DNA of 64,000 nt from positions 2,585,501 to 2,649,500 of the forward strand of contig NZ_CP086610.1 of assembly GCF_020883495.1 (NCBI RefSeq), written 5' to 3'. The notes below the pieces were generated by a model. The model was not told where the DNA came from. It made no database searches and saw only the letters and a program-made list of their open reading frames with translations. The position numbers were made by a program, and so were the translations under genes. Shown here one piece after another: positions 9,111 to 17,947 of the stretch; the first letter of the stretch is position 1; every line of letters begins with the position of its first letter. This DNA is from Shinella zoogloeoides. Lineage in GTDB: Bacteria; Pseudomonadota; Alphaproteobacteria; Rhizobiales; Rhizobiaceae.

Positions 9111-9908
9111 TCAGTCCTTCAGGTTCTCGGGGTTGAGCGGCGTCTTGAGCCATTCCTTGGAGCTTGCATCGAGCGTGCCGTCGCTGACCATCTTGGCGAT
9201 GGCGTCGTCGACCGCCTTCTTCAGCCCCTCTTCGCCCTTGCGCACTGCGATATGCGACGGCGAGGTCAGAAGCTGGAACTTCTGCTCGGGCTTCAACTGG
9301 TCCTGGCGGGCGAGCACCTGCGCGCCGACATCGTTGCCGACGACCATCAACTGGGTCTGGCCCGAGATGAAGGCCTGGATGACGGCATTGTAGTTCTCGA
9401 ACCGCTGGATCGTGGCCGATGCGGGGGCAGCCTCGGTCAGCGAGGTGTCCTCGAGCGTGCCGCGATTGACGGCGATCGTCTTGTCGGCGAGGTCTTCCTT
9501 GCCGGCAACCTTGAGATCGGCAGGGCCGATGACCGCGATGTAGTAGGGCGCGTAGGCCGCAGCGAAATCGATCGCTTCCGCGCGCTCCTTGGAGTAGCCG
9601 ACGCTCATCAGGATATCGACGCGGTCGTCGTTGAGATAGGCGATGCGGTTCTGGCCGGTGATCCCGACGAGATTGAGCTTCACGCCGAGGGCGTCGGCGA
9701 TCTTCTGCGCCACATCCACGTCATAGCCCTTGATGCTCATATCCGCGCTGGCGGAGGAGAACGGCGGGAAGTCGGAGAAGATACCGACATCGAGCGTTCC
9801 CGCGCTCTTGATATCCTCCAGCGCGTCCGCCGAGGCAGCGCCGGCGAAGATACCGACGGCGGCAACCGCAACGGTGAGCACGGATGTCAGTTTGCGTGTG
9901 ATGTTCAT
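9111..9908 (-). CDS. Polar amino acid ABC transporter substrate-binding protein
   Basis: 265 residues with a Sec signal peptide (about 1-27; cleavage near ASA-DALED). The mature protein is a bacterial SBP_bac_3 domain, with DFPPFSS and GYDVDVAQKIADALG near the N-terminus and a KTIAVNRGT segment in the middle. It captures an amino acid in the periplasm for the two permeases downstream. The ATG at 9908 has an excellent GGAGGAAAG site. A longer in-frame reading to 10103 has no signal peptide and is not credible. Confidence 0.92.
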   Translation of the reverse strand: MNITRKLTSVLTVAVAAVGIFAGAASADALEDIKSAGTLDVGIFSDFPPFSSASADMSIKGYDVDVAQKIADALGVKLNLVGITGQNRIAYLNDDRVDILMSVGYSKERAEAIDFAAAYAPYYIAVIGPADLKVAGKEDLADKTIAVNRGTLEDTSLTEAAPASATIQRFENYNAVIQAFISGQTQLMVVGNDVGAQVLARQDQLKPEQKFQLLTSPSHIAVRKGEEGLKKAVDDAIAKMVSDGTLDASSKEWLKTPLNPENLKD

Positions 9909-9965
9909 GGCTTTCCTCCCTTTTGAGCCTGTCACCGCGCCCGCAGGCCCGGTACGGCGTAAAAA

Positions 9966-9981
9966 GCACCCTCCCCGGTGC
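9966..9981. promoter_or_regulatory. Dyad GCACC-N6-GGTGC upstream of the amino acid transporter operon
   Basis: A perfect 5-bp dyad 58 bp upstream of the binding-protein start. The same half-sites occur in the control region of the neighbouring LysR gene (11059-11079). A shared LysR binding site is an inference. Confidence 0.35.
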
Positions 9982-10129
9982 CGTTCTGTCGCTGCATCAT
10001 TGGCGGCGATGGCGGAACGCGGAAGCCCGAAAATCTGGAGGCGTATATAAGGATTCGTGATAGTGGGCTGCGGCCCCCGGCACGGCAGGGCACCTGGAAC
10101 CATCCGGCCCCACAGGTTGGCACGCCGCG

Positions 10130-10987
10130 TCAGGCAGGCAGCATGGCGGCATGGCGCGTAATGAAGTCAACGAGATAGCGGGCGCCTTCCGCCATGTCCG
10201 GCTGGTTGTAGAGGCCGATCTCGATGCGCACCGGCCCCGGCAGATCGGACGATTTGTCCAGCGTCCGGCACCCTTCCGGCTGTGTGTTGGCGATCATCGG
10301 CGCAATACCGACACCGACGCGCACGGCCGCCGCCACGGCGACAAGCGTCGACGCGACGCAGGCCGTTTTCCACTTGATGCCCCGTTGAGACAGGGCGCCC
10401 GTCACCGGAATCGTCCAGGGACACCCCTCGTCGAACATGATGATCGGCAACGGTTCTCCCGCATCGACGACGAAGTCGGACCGGACGGTCCACATCATGT
10501 ACTCGGTCCAGACCAGCGCCGGCTTTCGCGACAGGCAGGTCACGTCGCACACCGCCAGATCGAGCAGGCCGTCATTGAAAAGCGCGGCAAGCCGGCGATT
10601 CGGCTCGATGATGATATCGATCTCGATATCCGGGTTCTGGTCGCGGAAATTGCGCAGGATCCGGATGAGATGGCCCGCAGCGAAATCCTCGACGACGCCA
10701 AGGCGGATGCGGTCCCGGATGGTTTTTCCGCTCAGCCTCTTGCCCGCCTCATCGCCGAGCCGGACAATCTCACGGGCATAGGGCAGCATGATCTGCCCCT
10801 GCGCGGTGAGCGAAAGCCCCTTCTGCGACCGAGAAAACAACCTGACGCCGACAAGATCCTCCAGCTTGCGAAGCTGCATGCTGACGGCCGCCTGCGTCCG
10901 GTTGAGCGTCGCTGCGGCACCGCTGACGGTGCCTATTTCAGCAACGGCCAGAAACGCTCTGAGCAGGTAGGGATCGAGATCAAGCAT
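10130..10987 (-). CDS. LysR family transcriptional regulator
   Basis: 285 residues: an N-terminal LysR winged helix (about 4-62, with TVSGAAATLNRTQAAVSMQLRK, shown at 20-41) and a periplasmic-binding-protein-like effector domain. The HTH has the usual A-x-LN-x-TQ-x-AVS pattern. It is upstream of, and on the same strand as, the amino acid transporter/decarboxylase operon, separated by 221 bp, and is the probable local regulator. Its own upstream region holds a T-N11-A-like dyad. Confidence 0.9.
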   Translation of the reverse strand: MLDLDPYLLRAFLAVAEIGTVSGAAATLNRTQAAVSMQLRKLEDLVGVRLFSRSQKGLSLTAQGQIMLPYAREIVRLGDEAGKRLSGKTIRDRIRLGVVEDFAAGHLIRILRNFRDQNPDIEIDIIIEPNRRLAALFNDGLLDLAVCDVTCLSRKPALVWTEYMMWTVRSDFVVDAGEPLPIIMFDEGCPWTIPVTGALSQRGIKWKTACVASTLVAVAAAVRVGVGIAPMIANTQPEGCRTLDKSSDLPGPVRIEIGLYNQPDMAEGARYLVDFITRHAAMLPA

Positions 10988-11294
10988 TCAGACTCGGTTT
11001 CATGACGGGGTTGGTTACGGGCTGAGCGATGCTGCGCGCACCGCAACGCAAGATCGCCGCACCATAGCAAATACGGTGCAGCGAATGGCCAGAATAATGA
11101 AGCTTCCGGAACGGTGTGTCCAAATTCCGAAAAATCGCAGCGAGCTATGGGGATTGTGAGGGGACCGTAGCGACATACACCGCCGCGTTAGCCCACGACG
11201 AGGTCTTCATAGGAGACGGCTGATGTTCAACGGTTTTCTGCTCCGCCCGCGCCGCAATCGTCACGCTCCGGCTGCAATCAACGGATTCTGCCCC
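10988..11294. other. Intergenic region upstream of the LysR gene
   Basis: This 307-bp stretch separates the pta stop from the LysR start. It contains the dyad GCACC-N11-GGTGC (11059-11079), whose geometry fits a LysR autoregulatory site 72 bp before the gene. A short plus-strand reading frame at 11223 has a plausible ribosome site but runs antisense into pta and is not called. Nothing else is recognised. Confidence 0.45.
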
Positions 11295-12293
11295 CTAGGC
11301 ACTACCGGCCTGGACCACCGTAACGGCGATCATGTGGAAGACGTCGTCGGCGCTGCAACCACGGGACAGGTCGTTGGCCGGCTTTGCGAGTCCCTGCAGG
11401 ATCGGGCCGATCGCCGTTGCACCGCCGATGCGCTGGGCGATCTTGTAGCCGATATTGGCCGCGTCGAGATTGGGGAAAATGAAGACATTCGCGGCCCCGT
11501 GTAGCACGGACTGCGGCGCCTTGGCCGTGCTGACGGCCTCCACGAAGGCGCTGTCGAACTGCAATTCGCCGTCGATGACGAGGCCGGGTTCCGTAGCCCG
11601 GGCGAGCCGCGTCGCCTCCACCACCTTGGAGACCCGCTCATGCGCGGCGCTGCCCGCCGTCGAGAAGGAGAGCATGGCCACCTTCGCCGGTATGCCGGAC
11701 AGCGCCTCGTAGGAGCGCGCGGAGCTGACCGCGATATCGGCAAGACCCGCCGCGTCGGGATCGACCACGAGGCCGCAGTCGGAAAAGAGGTAGAGGCCCT
11801 TCTTCACGTGATGCGGCGCGCAGAGCATCATCAGGAAGAAGCTGGACACGAGGCCGACGCCGGGTGCGCGGCCGATCGTCTGAAGCGCGGCGCGAACCGT
11901 GTCGGCGGTCGTCGCCACCGCCCCGCCGATCGTGCCGTCCGCCTCGCCCTCACGCACCATCATGGCGGCGAAGACGAGCGGGGAGCGCAGCGCCTCCGCC
12001 GCCATCGCCGCATCGACGCCCTTGCCGGCGCGAAGCGCGTGATAGGCTTGCACAAGGCGCGGGGCGAGCGCCGAGGAAGCGGGGTCCTCGATGCGCACAG
12101 CGCCGGGCGAAGCGCCCGCCGCGGCAAGGCGCGCCTCGACGGTCGATCGGTTGCCGACCAGAACGATCTCGGCAAGACCTTCACGCAGGGCGCGGACCGC
12201 CCCCTCGACGATGCGCGGATCCTCGCCTTCGGCAAGGACAATGCGACGCGGCGCGGCTTTCGCGGCTTCAAGGATACGGTCGAGCGGTTTCAT
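11295..12293 (-). CDS. pta: Phosphate acetyltransferase of the taurine pathway
   Basis: 332 residues, the short PTA_PTB form made of the catalytic domain only, without the N-terminal DRTGG region of enterobacterial Pta. Typical stretches are VLAEGEDPRIVEGA, ADGTIGGAVATTADTVRAAL and the C-terminal NVFIFPNLDAANIGYK. It converts acetyl phosphate, made by Xsc, to acetyl-CoA. Its start overlaps the stop of the exporter gene by one base (TGATG), so it is translated in the same operon as xsc. It is the last gene of the taurine cluster. Confidence 0.95.
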   Translation of the reverse strand: MKPLDRILEAAKAAPRRIVLAEGEDPRIVEGAVRALREGLAEIVLVGNRSTVEARLAAAGASPGAVRIEDPASSALAPRLVQAYHALRAGKGVDAAMAAEALRSPLVFAAMMVREGEADGTIGGAVATTADTVRAALQTIGRAPGVGLVSSFFLMMLCAPHHVKKGLYLFSDCGLVVDPDAAGLADIAVSSARSYEALSGIPAKVAMLSFSTAGSAAHERVSKVVEATRLARATEPGLVIDGELQFDSAFVEAVSTAKAPQSVLHGAANVFIFPNLDAANIGYKIAQRIGGATAIGPILQGLAKPANDLSRGCSADDVFHMIAVTVVQAGSA

Positions 12294-13330
12294 CAGGCGT
12301 GCCCCAGATAGTGGATGCCGACGAGGATGAAGGCGGCGATGAAGAGGGTTTCGGCGACGATGAGCGCCACCGCGTCTCCCCCGACATCGAGCACGCGGCG
12401 CAGCGATGTGCGCATGCCGACCGCGACGATCCCGGCGAGCAGCGCCCAGCGCGAGGCTTCCGAACCCGCCTTCGCCACCGCCTCCGGAATCACTCCGAAG
12501 GAATTGAGGGCGGCAAGAACGAGGAAGGCGACCACGAAGCCCGGCAGCAGCGGCGGGCGTTTGCCCGTCTCGCCCTCGCCCTGCGGCACATTGCGCAGCA
12601 CGACGGAATAGGTGAGCACGACCGGCGCCAGCATGGTGACGCGGATGAGCTTGACCAGCGTCGCGGTCTCGCCCGCCTCCGGCGAAACGGAAAAGCCCGC
12701 GCCGACGACCTGCGCCACGTCATGGATGGTGCCGCCGAAGAAGATGCCCGTGGCCCGCGCGTCCAGCCCCATGCTCTGTGCGAGGATCGGATAGGCGATC
12801 ATGGCGAGGGTGGACAGCACCGTGACCGACAGCACGGTGAAGATGAGGTTACGCTCGGAGAATTCATTTTTCGGCAGCACGGCGGCGATCGCCATGGCGG
12901 CCGATGCGCCGCAGATGGCGACGGAACCGCTGGTCAGCAGCGCCAGCCGCCAGCCGCGCCCGAGCAGCTTGGCGGCCAGGAGGCCGAAGCCGATGGTCGC
13001 GACGATCGCCGAGACCAGCAGCAGGATGGTGCTCGCGCCGAGCCCGATCAGGAGATCGACGCTGATGCGCATGCCGAGCAGCGCGACGCCGACGCGCAGC
13101 ACCTTCTTCGAACAGAAATCGATGCCGGCGACGCACCGCCCCTCCTCCGAGAGGAAATGGAAGGCGATGCCGAGCAGCAGCGCCATCAGCATGGCCGGCG
13201 CGCCGTAATGATCGGAAAGGAACTGGGCGGCGACGGCCACCGCGGCGGTGACGGCAAATCCCGGCCAGTATTTGGAAAATCCCGAGGGCATGCCCCGGAA
13301 ACGGTCTTGGACGGAGGCGGCAAGGCTCAT
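12293..13330 (-). CDS. Putative sulfate/sulfite exporter, COG2855/UPF0324 family (TauZ/SuyZ-like)
   Basis: 345 residues with about 10 membrane helices. Family hallmarks are LRVGVALLGMRIS, SGSVAICGASAAMA and GTIHDVAQVVGAG. COG2855 proteins next to xsc, suyAB or cuyA genes have been proposed to export the sulfate or sulfite released from C2/C3 sulfonates; direct transport evidence is thin. Its place between xsc and pta supports removal of the inorganic sulfur made by Xsc. A 12-bp-stem hairpin separates it from xsc, and it overlaps pta by one base. Confidence 0.82.
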   Translation of the reverse strand: MSLAASVQDRFRGMPSGFSKYWPGFAVTAAVAVAAQFLSDHYGAPAMLMALLLGIAFHFLSEEGRCVAGIDFCSKKVLRVGVALLGMRISVDLLIGLGASTILLLVSAIVATIGFGLLAAKLLGRGWRLALLTSGSVAICGASAAMAIAAVLPKNEFSERNLIFTVLSVTVLSTLAMIAYPILAQSMGLDARATGIFFGGTIHDVAQVVGAGFSVSPEAGETATLVKLIRVTMLAPVVLTYSVVLRNVPQGEGETGKRPPLLPGFVVAFLVLAALNSFGVIPEAVAKAGSEASRWALLAGIVAVGMRTSLRRVLDVGGDAVALIVAETLFIAAFILVGIHYLGHA

Positions 13331-13359
13331 GAGGTCGTTCCGTTCGCTGGCGTGAGACC

Positions 13360-13388
13360 TGTCCCGCCCGGCGGGGCCGGGCGGGACA
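13360..13388 (-). terminator. Strong hairpin between xsc and the exporter/pta pair
   Basis: A perfect 12-bp stem (TGTCCCGCCCGG at 13360-13371, CCGGGCGGGACA at 13377-13388) with a 5-nt loop, 12 nt after the xsc stop. No T tract follows on the minus strand, so it may attenuate or protect the xsc message rather than end it. Confidence 0.6.
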
Positions 13389-13400
13389 TTGCGATGGGCG

Positions 13401-15176
13401 TCAGGCCCGCGTCTGCGGACGCATGTCGGCGCGGTCGATGCCGGCGACCGGCACAGGCTTCTTCATGGCGTCGCGGCGGAAGGGTTCGCCCAGTTCCTGG
13501 TTGAGGATGACTTCCACGAAGGTCGTGACGCCGTTCATCTGGTCCTCGATCGCTTTCGCAAGCACCTCGGTCAGCGCCGCCGGGCTATCGACGGCGACGC
13601 CCTTCAGGCCGCAGCCTTCCGCCACCTTGGCGTAGCTGAGATTGGGGTTCAGCTCCGTGCCGACGAAGTTGTTGGCGTACCAGAGCGTCGTGTTGCGCTT
13701 TTCCGCGCCCCACTGGTAGTTGCGGAAGATCACCATGGTGATCGCCGGCCAGCCTTGACGGCCGATGGACCCCATCTCGTTCATCGAGATACCGAAGGCG
13801 CCGTCGCCGGCAAAGCCGACCACCGGCACGTCCGGGCAACCGATCTTCGCGCCGACGATCGAGGGGAAGCCGTAGCCGCAGGGGCCGAACATGCCGGGCG
13901 CCAGATATTTGCGGCCGTGCTCGAAGGTCGGATAGGCGTTGCCGATGGCGCAGTTGTTGCCGATATCGGTCGAGACGATGGCTTCCTTCGGCAGAGCCGC
14001 CTGGATCGCACGCCAGGCCTGGCGCGGCGACATGCGGTCCGGCTCGCGGTTACGGGCGCCTTCGTTCCATTCCGTGCCCGGATCGTCGTCCTCGTGATCC
14101 ATCGAGGAAAGCTGCTGCTGCCAGGCCGAACGGGTCTGGTGGATCGTCGCCTTGCGCTCCTCGCGGCCGGCATTACCTGCCGAAGGCGAAAGCTGCTCAA
14201 GTATCTGCCGGGCGACCTGTTTGGCGTCGCCGCAGATACCGACACCGACCTTCTTGGTAAGGCCGATGCGGTCGGCATTGATGTCGACCTGGATGATCGC
14301 GGCGTTCTTCGGCCAGTAGTCGATGCCGTAGCCCGGCAGCGTCGAGAACGGATTGAGACGGGTGCCGAGCGCCAGCACGACGTCGGCCTTGGAGATCAAC
14401 TCCATCGCCGCCTTCGAGCCATTATAGCCGAGCGGGCCGACCGACAGGCGATGGCTGCCCGGGAAAGCATCATTGTGCTGGTAGCCGCAGCAGACCGGCG
14501 CATCAAGCCGTTCGGCCAGCGCCATGGATTCACCGATGGCGCCGCCGATGACGACGCCTGCGCCGTTGAGGATGACCGGGAACTTCGCCTCGGAGAGAAG
14601 CTTGGCCGCCTCCGTGATCGCCTGCGGGCCACCGGCCGGGCGCTCGAAGCGCACGATAGCCGGCAGGTCGACGTCGATCACCTGGGTCCAGTAGTCGCGC
14701 GGGATGTTGATCTGCGCCGGGGCGCAGCCGCGCCATGCCTTCTCGATGACCCGGTTCAGCACTTCGGGAATGCGCGAGGGGTCACGCACCTCCTCCTGGT
14801 AGCACACCATTTCCTCGAACATCGCCATCTGGTCGACTTCCTGGAAGCCGCCCTGGCCGATGGTCTTGTTGGCCGCCTGGGGCGTGACCATCAGGAGCGG
14901 CGTATGGTTCCAGTAGGCGGTCTTGATAGCGGTGATGAAGCCCGTCACGCCGGGGCCGTTCTGGCCGATGGCGATGGACATGGTGCCCGTCGCGCGGCTG
15001 AAGCCGTCGGCCATGATGCCCGCATTGGTCTCGTGGGCGCAGTCCCAGAACTTGATGCCGGCCTTCGGAAACAGGTCCGACACCGGCATCATGGCCGAGC
15101 CGATAATGCCGAAGGCATGTTCAAGGCCATGCATCTGGAGAACTTTGACGAAGGCTTCCTCGGTGGTCATTTTCAT
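13401..15176 (-). CDS. xsc: Sulfoacetaldehyde acetyltransferase
   Basis: 591 residues, a ThDP-dependent enzyme that converts sulfoacetaldehyde plus phosphate to acetyl phosphate plus sulfite. Xsc-specific stretches include the N-terminal HGLEHAFGIIGSAMMPVSDL, CAHETNAGIMADGFSRATG with an IGQNGPGVT loop, and the C-terminal NYQWGAEKRNTTLWY with FVGTELNPNLSYAKVAE. The ThDP motif is GDGAFGISMNE followed by the FRN segment. Length matches known Xsc (about 590 aa). It follows tauY by 38 bp and is the central enzyme of the cluster. Confidence 0.97.
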   Translation of the reverse strand: MKMTTEEAFVKVLQMHGLEHAFGIIGSAMMPVSDLFPKAGIKFWDCAHETNAGIMADGFSRATGTMSIAIGQNGPGVTGFITAIKTAYWNHTPLLMVTPQAANKTIGQGGFQEVDQMAMFEEMVCYQEEVRDPSRIPEVLNRVIEKAWRGCAPAQINIPRDYWTQVIDVDLPAIVRFERPAGGPQAITEAAKLLSEAKFPVILNGAGVVIGGAIGESMALAERLDAPVCCGYQHNDAFPGSHRLSVGPLGYNGSKAAMELISKADVVLALGTRLNPFSTLPGYGIDYWPKNAAIIQVDINADRIGLTKKVGVGICGDAKQVARQILEQLSPSAGNAGREERKATIHQTRSAWQQQLSSMDHEDDDPGTEWNEGARNREPDRMSPRQAWRAIQAALPKEAIVSTDIGNNCAIGNAYPTFEHGRKYLAPGMFGPCGYGFPSIVGAKIGCPDVPVVGFAGDGAFGISMNEMGSIGRQGWPAITMVIFRNYQWGAEKRNTTLWYANNFVGTELNPNLSYAKVAEGCGLKGVAVDSPAALTEVLAKAIEDQMNGVTTFVEVILNQELGEPFRRDAMKKPVPVAGIDRADMRPQTRA

Positions 15177-15214
15177 GGCGGGTTCCTTTCCTTGGGGGAA
15201 TTGATTTCAATGGG

Positions 15215-16615
15215 TTAGAGGATTTCGTCGCGCAGGTAGTACCAGCGGTACATGCCCCACTGGCCAAGCCGCCGGAACGGCGTCAGCAGTCCGTGGCTCG
15301 GCAGGGGGGAGGTGAAGATGGGCAGGTCGAGGCCGCCGCCCTTGCCGGCGACCATCTGGGCCATGCGGCGGCCCGCCTGGGCCGAATACATGACGCCGTT
15401 GCCGCCATAGCCCAAGGCGTAGAAGAGCTTCTGCGACGGGTCCGGCTGGAAGATGCGCGGCATCATGTCGTGGCTGACATCCACCCAGCCCCACCAGGAG
15501 TAGTCGATCTCGATGCCGCGCAGGATCGGGAACTTGCGGTAAAGCCCTTCCAGCAGCAGGTTGAGGTGCTTGGGATTGGCGGCGTCGCGTCCGGTGATGG
15601 CGCTGCGGCTGCCGATCTGCACGCGTCCGTCCGGCAGCATGCGGTAGTAGTGCCGCAGCGTGCGTGTATCGGTGAGCGGAATGCGCGCCCTGAAGTTCAG
15701 CGCCTCCCGCTCGCCGTCCGTCAGCGGCCGCGTCACGACCGAGTTGGACAGGATCGGCATCAGGCGATGCTTCGTCAGCGTGTTCATGCCGGGCGAGGTA
15801 TAGCCGGCCGTGGCGATGCAGACCGCGCGGGCGCGCACCGTGCCGCCGGGCGTGCGCAGATAGTGCATGCCGCCCCTGGCCGTGCAGTCGAGCACGGGGC
15901 TTGCCGTATGCACCTTCGCGCCGAGCTTGCGGGCAAGACGCAGGTAGCCGAAGGCGAGCTTGGCGGCGTGGATGCCCATGCCGTCGGGTTCGTACATCGC
16001 GCCGCGCGCCTCCGAGTCGCGCACGAAATCACGGTGGATTTCGTCGCGCGAGACCATGCGGGCGCGATAACCGAAGGTCTCGTTCAGCACGCGCACCTCG
16101 CTTTGGAGGTTCGGCAGCACCTTGTCGCGGTGGGCAATGTAGAGATGGCCTCCGTCCTGCGGGTCGCAGTCGATCTCCGGCTCGCGGACCAGCGCGCGAA
16201 ACAGGTCGAAGCCCTCGGATACTTCCGCATGCATCTTGCGCGCGATATCGACGCCCCAGCGGGCGATCCATTGCGAGCGCTTCAGCCGGCCGGCGGAAAT
16301 CTGCGCCTGCCCGCCATTGCGGGTGCTGCACCCCCAAGCGACGCCGTTGGCCTCCAGCACCGTCGCCTTGATGCCGTGCTCGCGCGCCAGATGGATGGCG
16401 CAGGAAAGGCCGGTATAGCCCGAGCCGATGATGGCGACATCGACATCCATGTCGGCGGTGATGGGGCCGTCGTCCTCCGGTTCCGGGCCGGCGGTGCCGA
16501 TCCAGTAGGTCGGGGCATAGTCCTTGCCCGTGCCGGGGATGTGGTCGTGGTTGGGGTCGTAGGCCGGATCGAAGGGCTGCCGTTCGGCCTTCAGGGGAGT
16601 GGCGTGCAGTTGCAT
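15215..16615 (-). CDS. tauY: Taurine dehydrogenase, large FAD subunit
   Basis: 466 residues, a DadA/glycine-oxidase type FAD-dependent amine oxidoreductase. The dinucleotide-binding motif VAIIGSGYTGLSCAIHLA is at about 59-76, preceded by the ~55-residue extension typical of TauY. GSRSAITGRDAANPKH and a C-terminal ALGYGGNGVMYSAQAGRRMA complete the FAD domain. With TauX it oxidises taurine to sulfoacetaldehyde and ammonium, passing electrons to a cytochrome-type acceptor. The start at 16615 is 16 bp after the tauX stop; the longer reading to 16858 lies over tauX and is rejected. Assignment rests on adjacency to tauX and xsc as well as on resemblance. Confidence 0.88.
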   Translation of the reverse strand: MQLHATPLKAERQPFDPAYDPNHDHIPGTGKDYAPTYWIGTAGPEPEDDGPITADMDVDVAIIGSGYTGLSCAIHLAREHGIKATVLEANGVAWGCSTRNGGQAQISAGRLKRSQWIARWGVDIARKMHAEVSEGFDLFRALVREPEIDCDPQDGGHLYIAHRDKVLPNLQSEVRVLNETFGYRARMVSRDEIHRDFVRDSEARGAMYEPDGMGIHAAKLAFGYLRLARKLGAKVHTASPVLDCTARGGMHYLRTPGGTVRARAVCIATAGYTSPGMNTLTKHRLMPILSNSVVTRPLTDGEREALNFRARIPLTDTRTLRHYYRMLPDGRVQIGSRSAITGRDAANPKHLNLLLEGLYRKFPILRGIEIDYSWWGWVDVSHDMMPRIFQPDPSQKLFYALGYGGNGVMYSAQAGRRMAQMVAGKGGGLDLPIFTSPLPSHGLLTPFRRLGQWGMYRWYYLRDEIL

Positions 16616-16631
16616 GGCGTTGCTCCGGCCA

Positions 16632-17018
16632 TCAGTAGCGGGGTTGCAGGACCGGGCGGTTCTTGCGGAACGCCTGCTTGCGCACGATCTTGCCGCCCTT
16701 GAAGGTGAAGAGGTCGCAGCCTTCCGCCTCGATACGGCTGCCGTCGGCGGCCGTGCCGGAGAAGGTCCATTCGGAAACGCCGCGATCGCCGCTGGCGAAG
16801 TGGCTGTGGTTGCCCCATTCGGCATCCGGCATCGCCTTCCACACGCCGCTGAAGGCATCGGCGATGGCCTGCCGTCCCTCGAAGCGGACGCCGTAGACCT
16901 CGGGACCGCCGACCGCGTTGAAGACGCAGTCCTCGGCGAAGAAATGCATGATCCCGTCGATATCGTGCCGGTTGAAGGCGTCGAACAGGGATTTCAGGTC
17001 GGTTGCGGTCAAAGTCAT
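16632..17018 (-). CDS. tauX: Taurine dehydrogenase, small subunit (NTF2/SnoaL-like)
   Basis: 128 residues with a single SnoaL/NTF2-like fold: the LFDAFNRHDIDGIMHFFAED helix-and-cup entry, the VRFEGRQAIADAF segment and the final CDLFTFKGGKIVRKQAF strand. Proteins of this kind occur next to TauY in Paracoccus and Rhodobacter relatives and are named the small subunit of taurine dehydrogenase. Three ATGs are possible; 17018 is chosen because AGAGGA lies about 8 nt upstream, whereas for 17024 the spacing would be too short. An SnoaL-like protein with an unrelated role is the alternative, but the context argues against it. Confidence 0.8.
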   Translation of the reverse strand: MTLTATDLKSLFDAFNRHDIDGIMHFFAEDCVFNAVGGPEVYGVRFEGRQAIADAFSGVWKAMPDAEWGNHSHFASGDRGVSEWTFSGTAADGSRIEAEGCDLFTFKGGKIVRKQAFRKNRPVLQPRY

Positions 17019-17059
17019 CGTCATGTCCTCTGGCGTATCGGAAGGCATGGCTCTGCCGG

Positions 17060-17078
17060 GGACGGCAATCCGCCGTCC
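17060..17078 (-). other. Hairpin between tauC and tauX
   Basis: GGACGGC (17060-17066) and GCCGTCC (17072-17078) form a 7-bp stem with a 5-nt loop. It lies in the 101-bp gap where transport genes give way to catabolic genes and could set their relative expression. Confidence 0.4.
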
Positions 17079-17119
17079 TCATGGGCCGCCATGGCCGGGG
17101 TCGAATGGGAGTGGAGGGG

Positions 17120-17947
17120 CTAGATGCGCCCCTTCCAGGGGATCAGCACCTTTTCGAGGTAGCGGATCAGAAGGTCGAAGGCGAAAGCGAAGATGCCGAT
17201 GATGAGGATGCCCATGATCACGGTATCGCTTTCGAGGTTTTCGGCCGCGTTGAGCACCATGAAACCGAGACCGCGGTTGGCCGCCACCATTTCGGCCGCC
17301 ACCAGGGTCGTCCAGCCGACACCGATGCCGATGCGCATGCCGGTGAAGATTTCCGGCAGCGCGGCTTTCATGATCACCTGGCTGATGACCTGTCCGCGGG
17401 TCGCGCCCATGGCGTAGGCGGCGTGGATCTGCTCCGTCGAGACCGAGCGCACCCCGGCCCTTGCCGCGATCGCCATCGGTGCGAAGATCGCCAGGAAGAT
17501 GAGGAACACCTTCGGGAATTCGCCGATGCCGAGCCAGATGATGACCAGCGGCAGGTAGGCGAGCGGCGGCAGCGGGCGGTAGAATTCGATGATCGGATCG
17601 AACAGGCCGCGCACGAAGCGGTTGACGCCCATCAGGATACCGATCGGCACCGCCGTCACCAGCGCCAGCGTGAAGGCGCCGAAGACGCGGGCAAGGCTGG
17701 CGAACGTGTGCTGCACGAGCGTGGAATTCGAGACGCCCTCGGTCAGCGCCAGCACGAACTTGTCCCAGACTGCCAGCGGCGAAGGCAGGAACAGCGGCTT
17801 GACCCAGCCCGATTCCGTGACGAGGAACCAGAGCGCGATGAGCACGGCGGCCGTCGTGAAGCTGATCAGTCCGCTGGCGCCGTCGCCGGGAGCGCCGAAG
17901 ATCTTGCCCGCCTTGGCGGGCTTGGCACGGGTCACACGGTCAAGCAT
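17120..17947 (-). CDS. tauC: Taurine ABC transporter permease
   Basis: 275 residues of the SsuC/TauC family with about six membrane helices. The FYRPLPPLAYLPLVIIWLGIGE segment (spanning roughly residues 128-149) and the EAA-like loop AYAMGATRGQVISQV are characteristic. It forms the homodimeric channel for TauA-delivered taurine. The ATG at 17947 overlaps the end of tauB by 8 bp; a longer in-frame reading to 18052 lies over tauB and is rejected. Confidence 0.95.
   Translation of the reverse strand: MLDRVTRAKPAKAGKIFGAPGDGASGLISFTTAAVLIALWFLVTESGWVKPLFLPSPLAVWDKFVLALTEGVSNSTLVQHTFASLARVFGAFTLALVTAVPIGILMGVNRFVRGLFDPIIEFYRPLPPLAYLPLVIIWLGIGEFPKVFLIFLAIFAPMAIAARAGVRSVSTEQIHAAYAMGATRGQVISQVIMKAALPEIFTGMRIGIGVGWTTLVAAEMVAANRGLGFMVLNAAENLESDTVIMGILIIGIFAFAFDLLIRYLEKVLIPWKGRI

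Noticed and set aside
11223..11504. Plus-strand frame with a plausible GGAGAC ribosome site beginning MFNGFLLRPRRNRHAP
   Set aside because: Most of it is antisense to the conserved pta gene, it resembles nothing known, and its composition is that of a shadow frame.
15215..16858. Extended N-terminus for tauY
   Set aside because: The added residues overlap tauX in another frame and are low-complexity; TauY proteins start about where the 16615 ATG lies.
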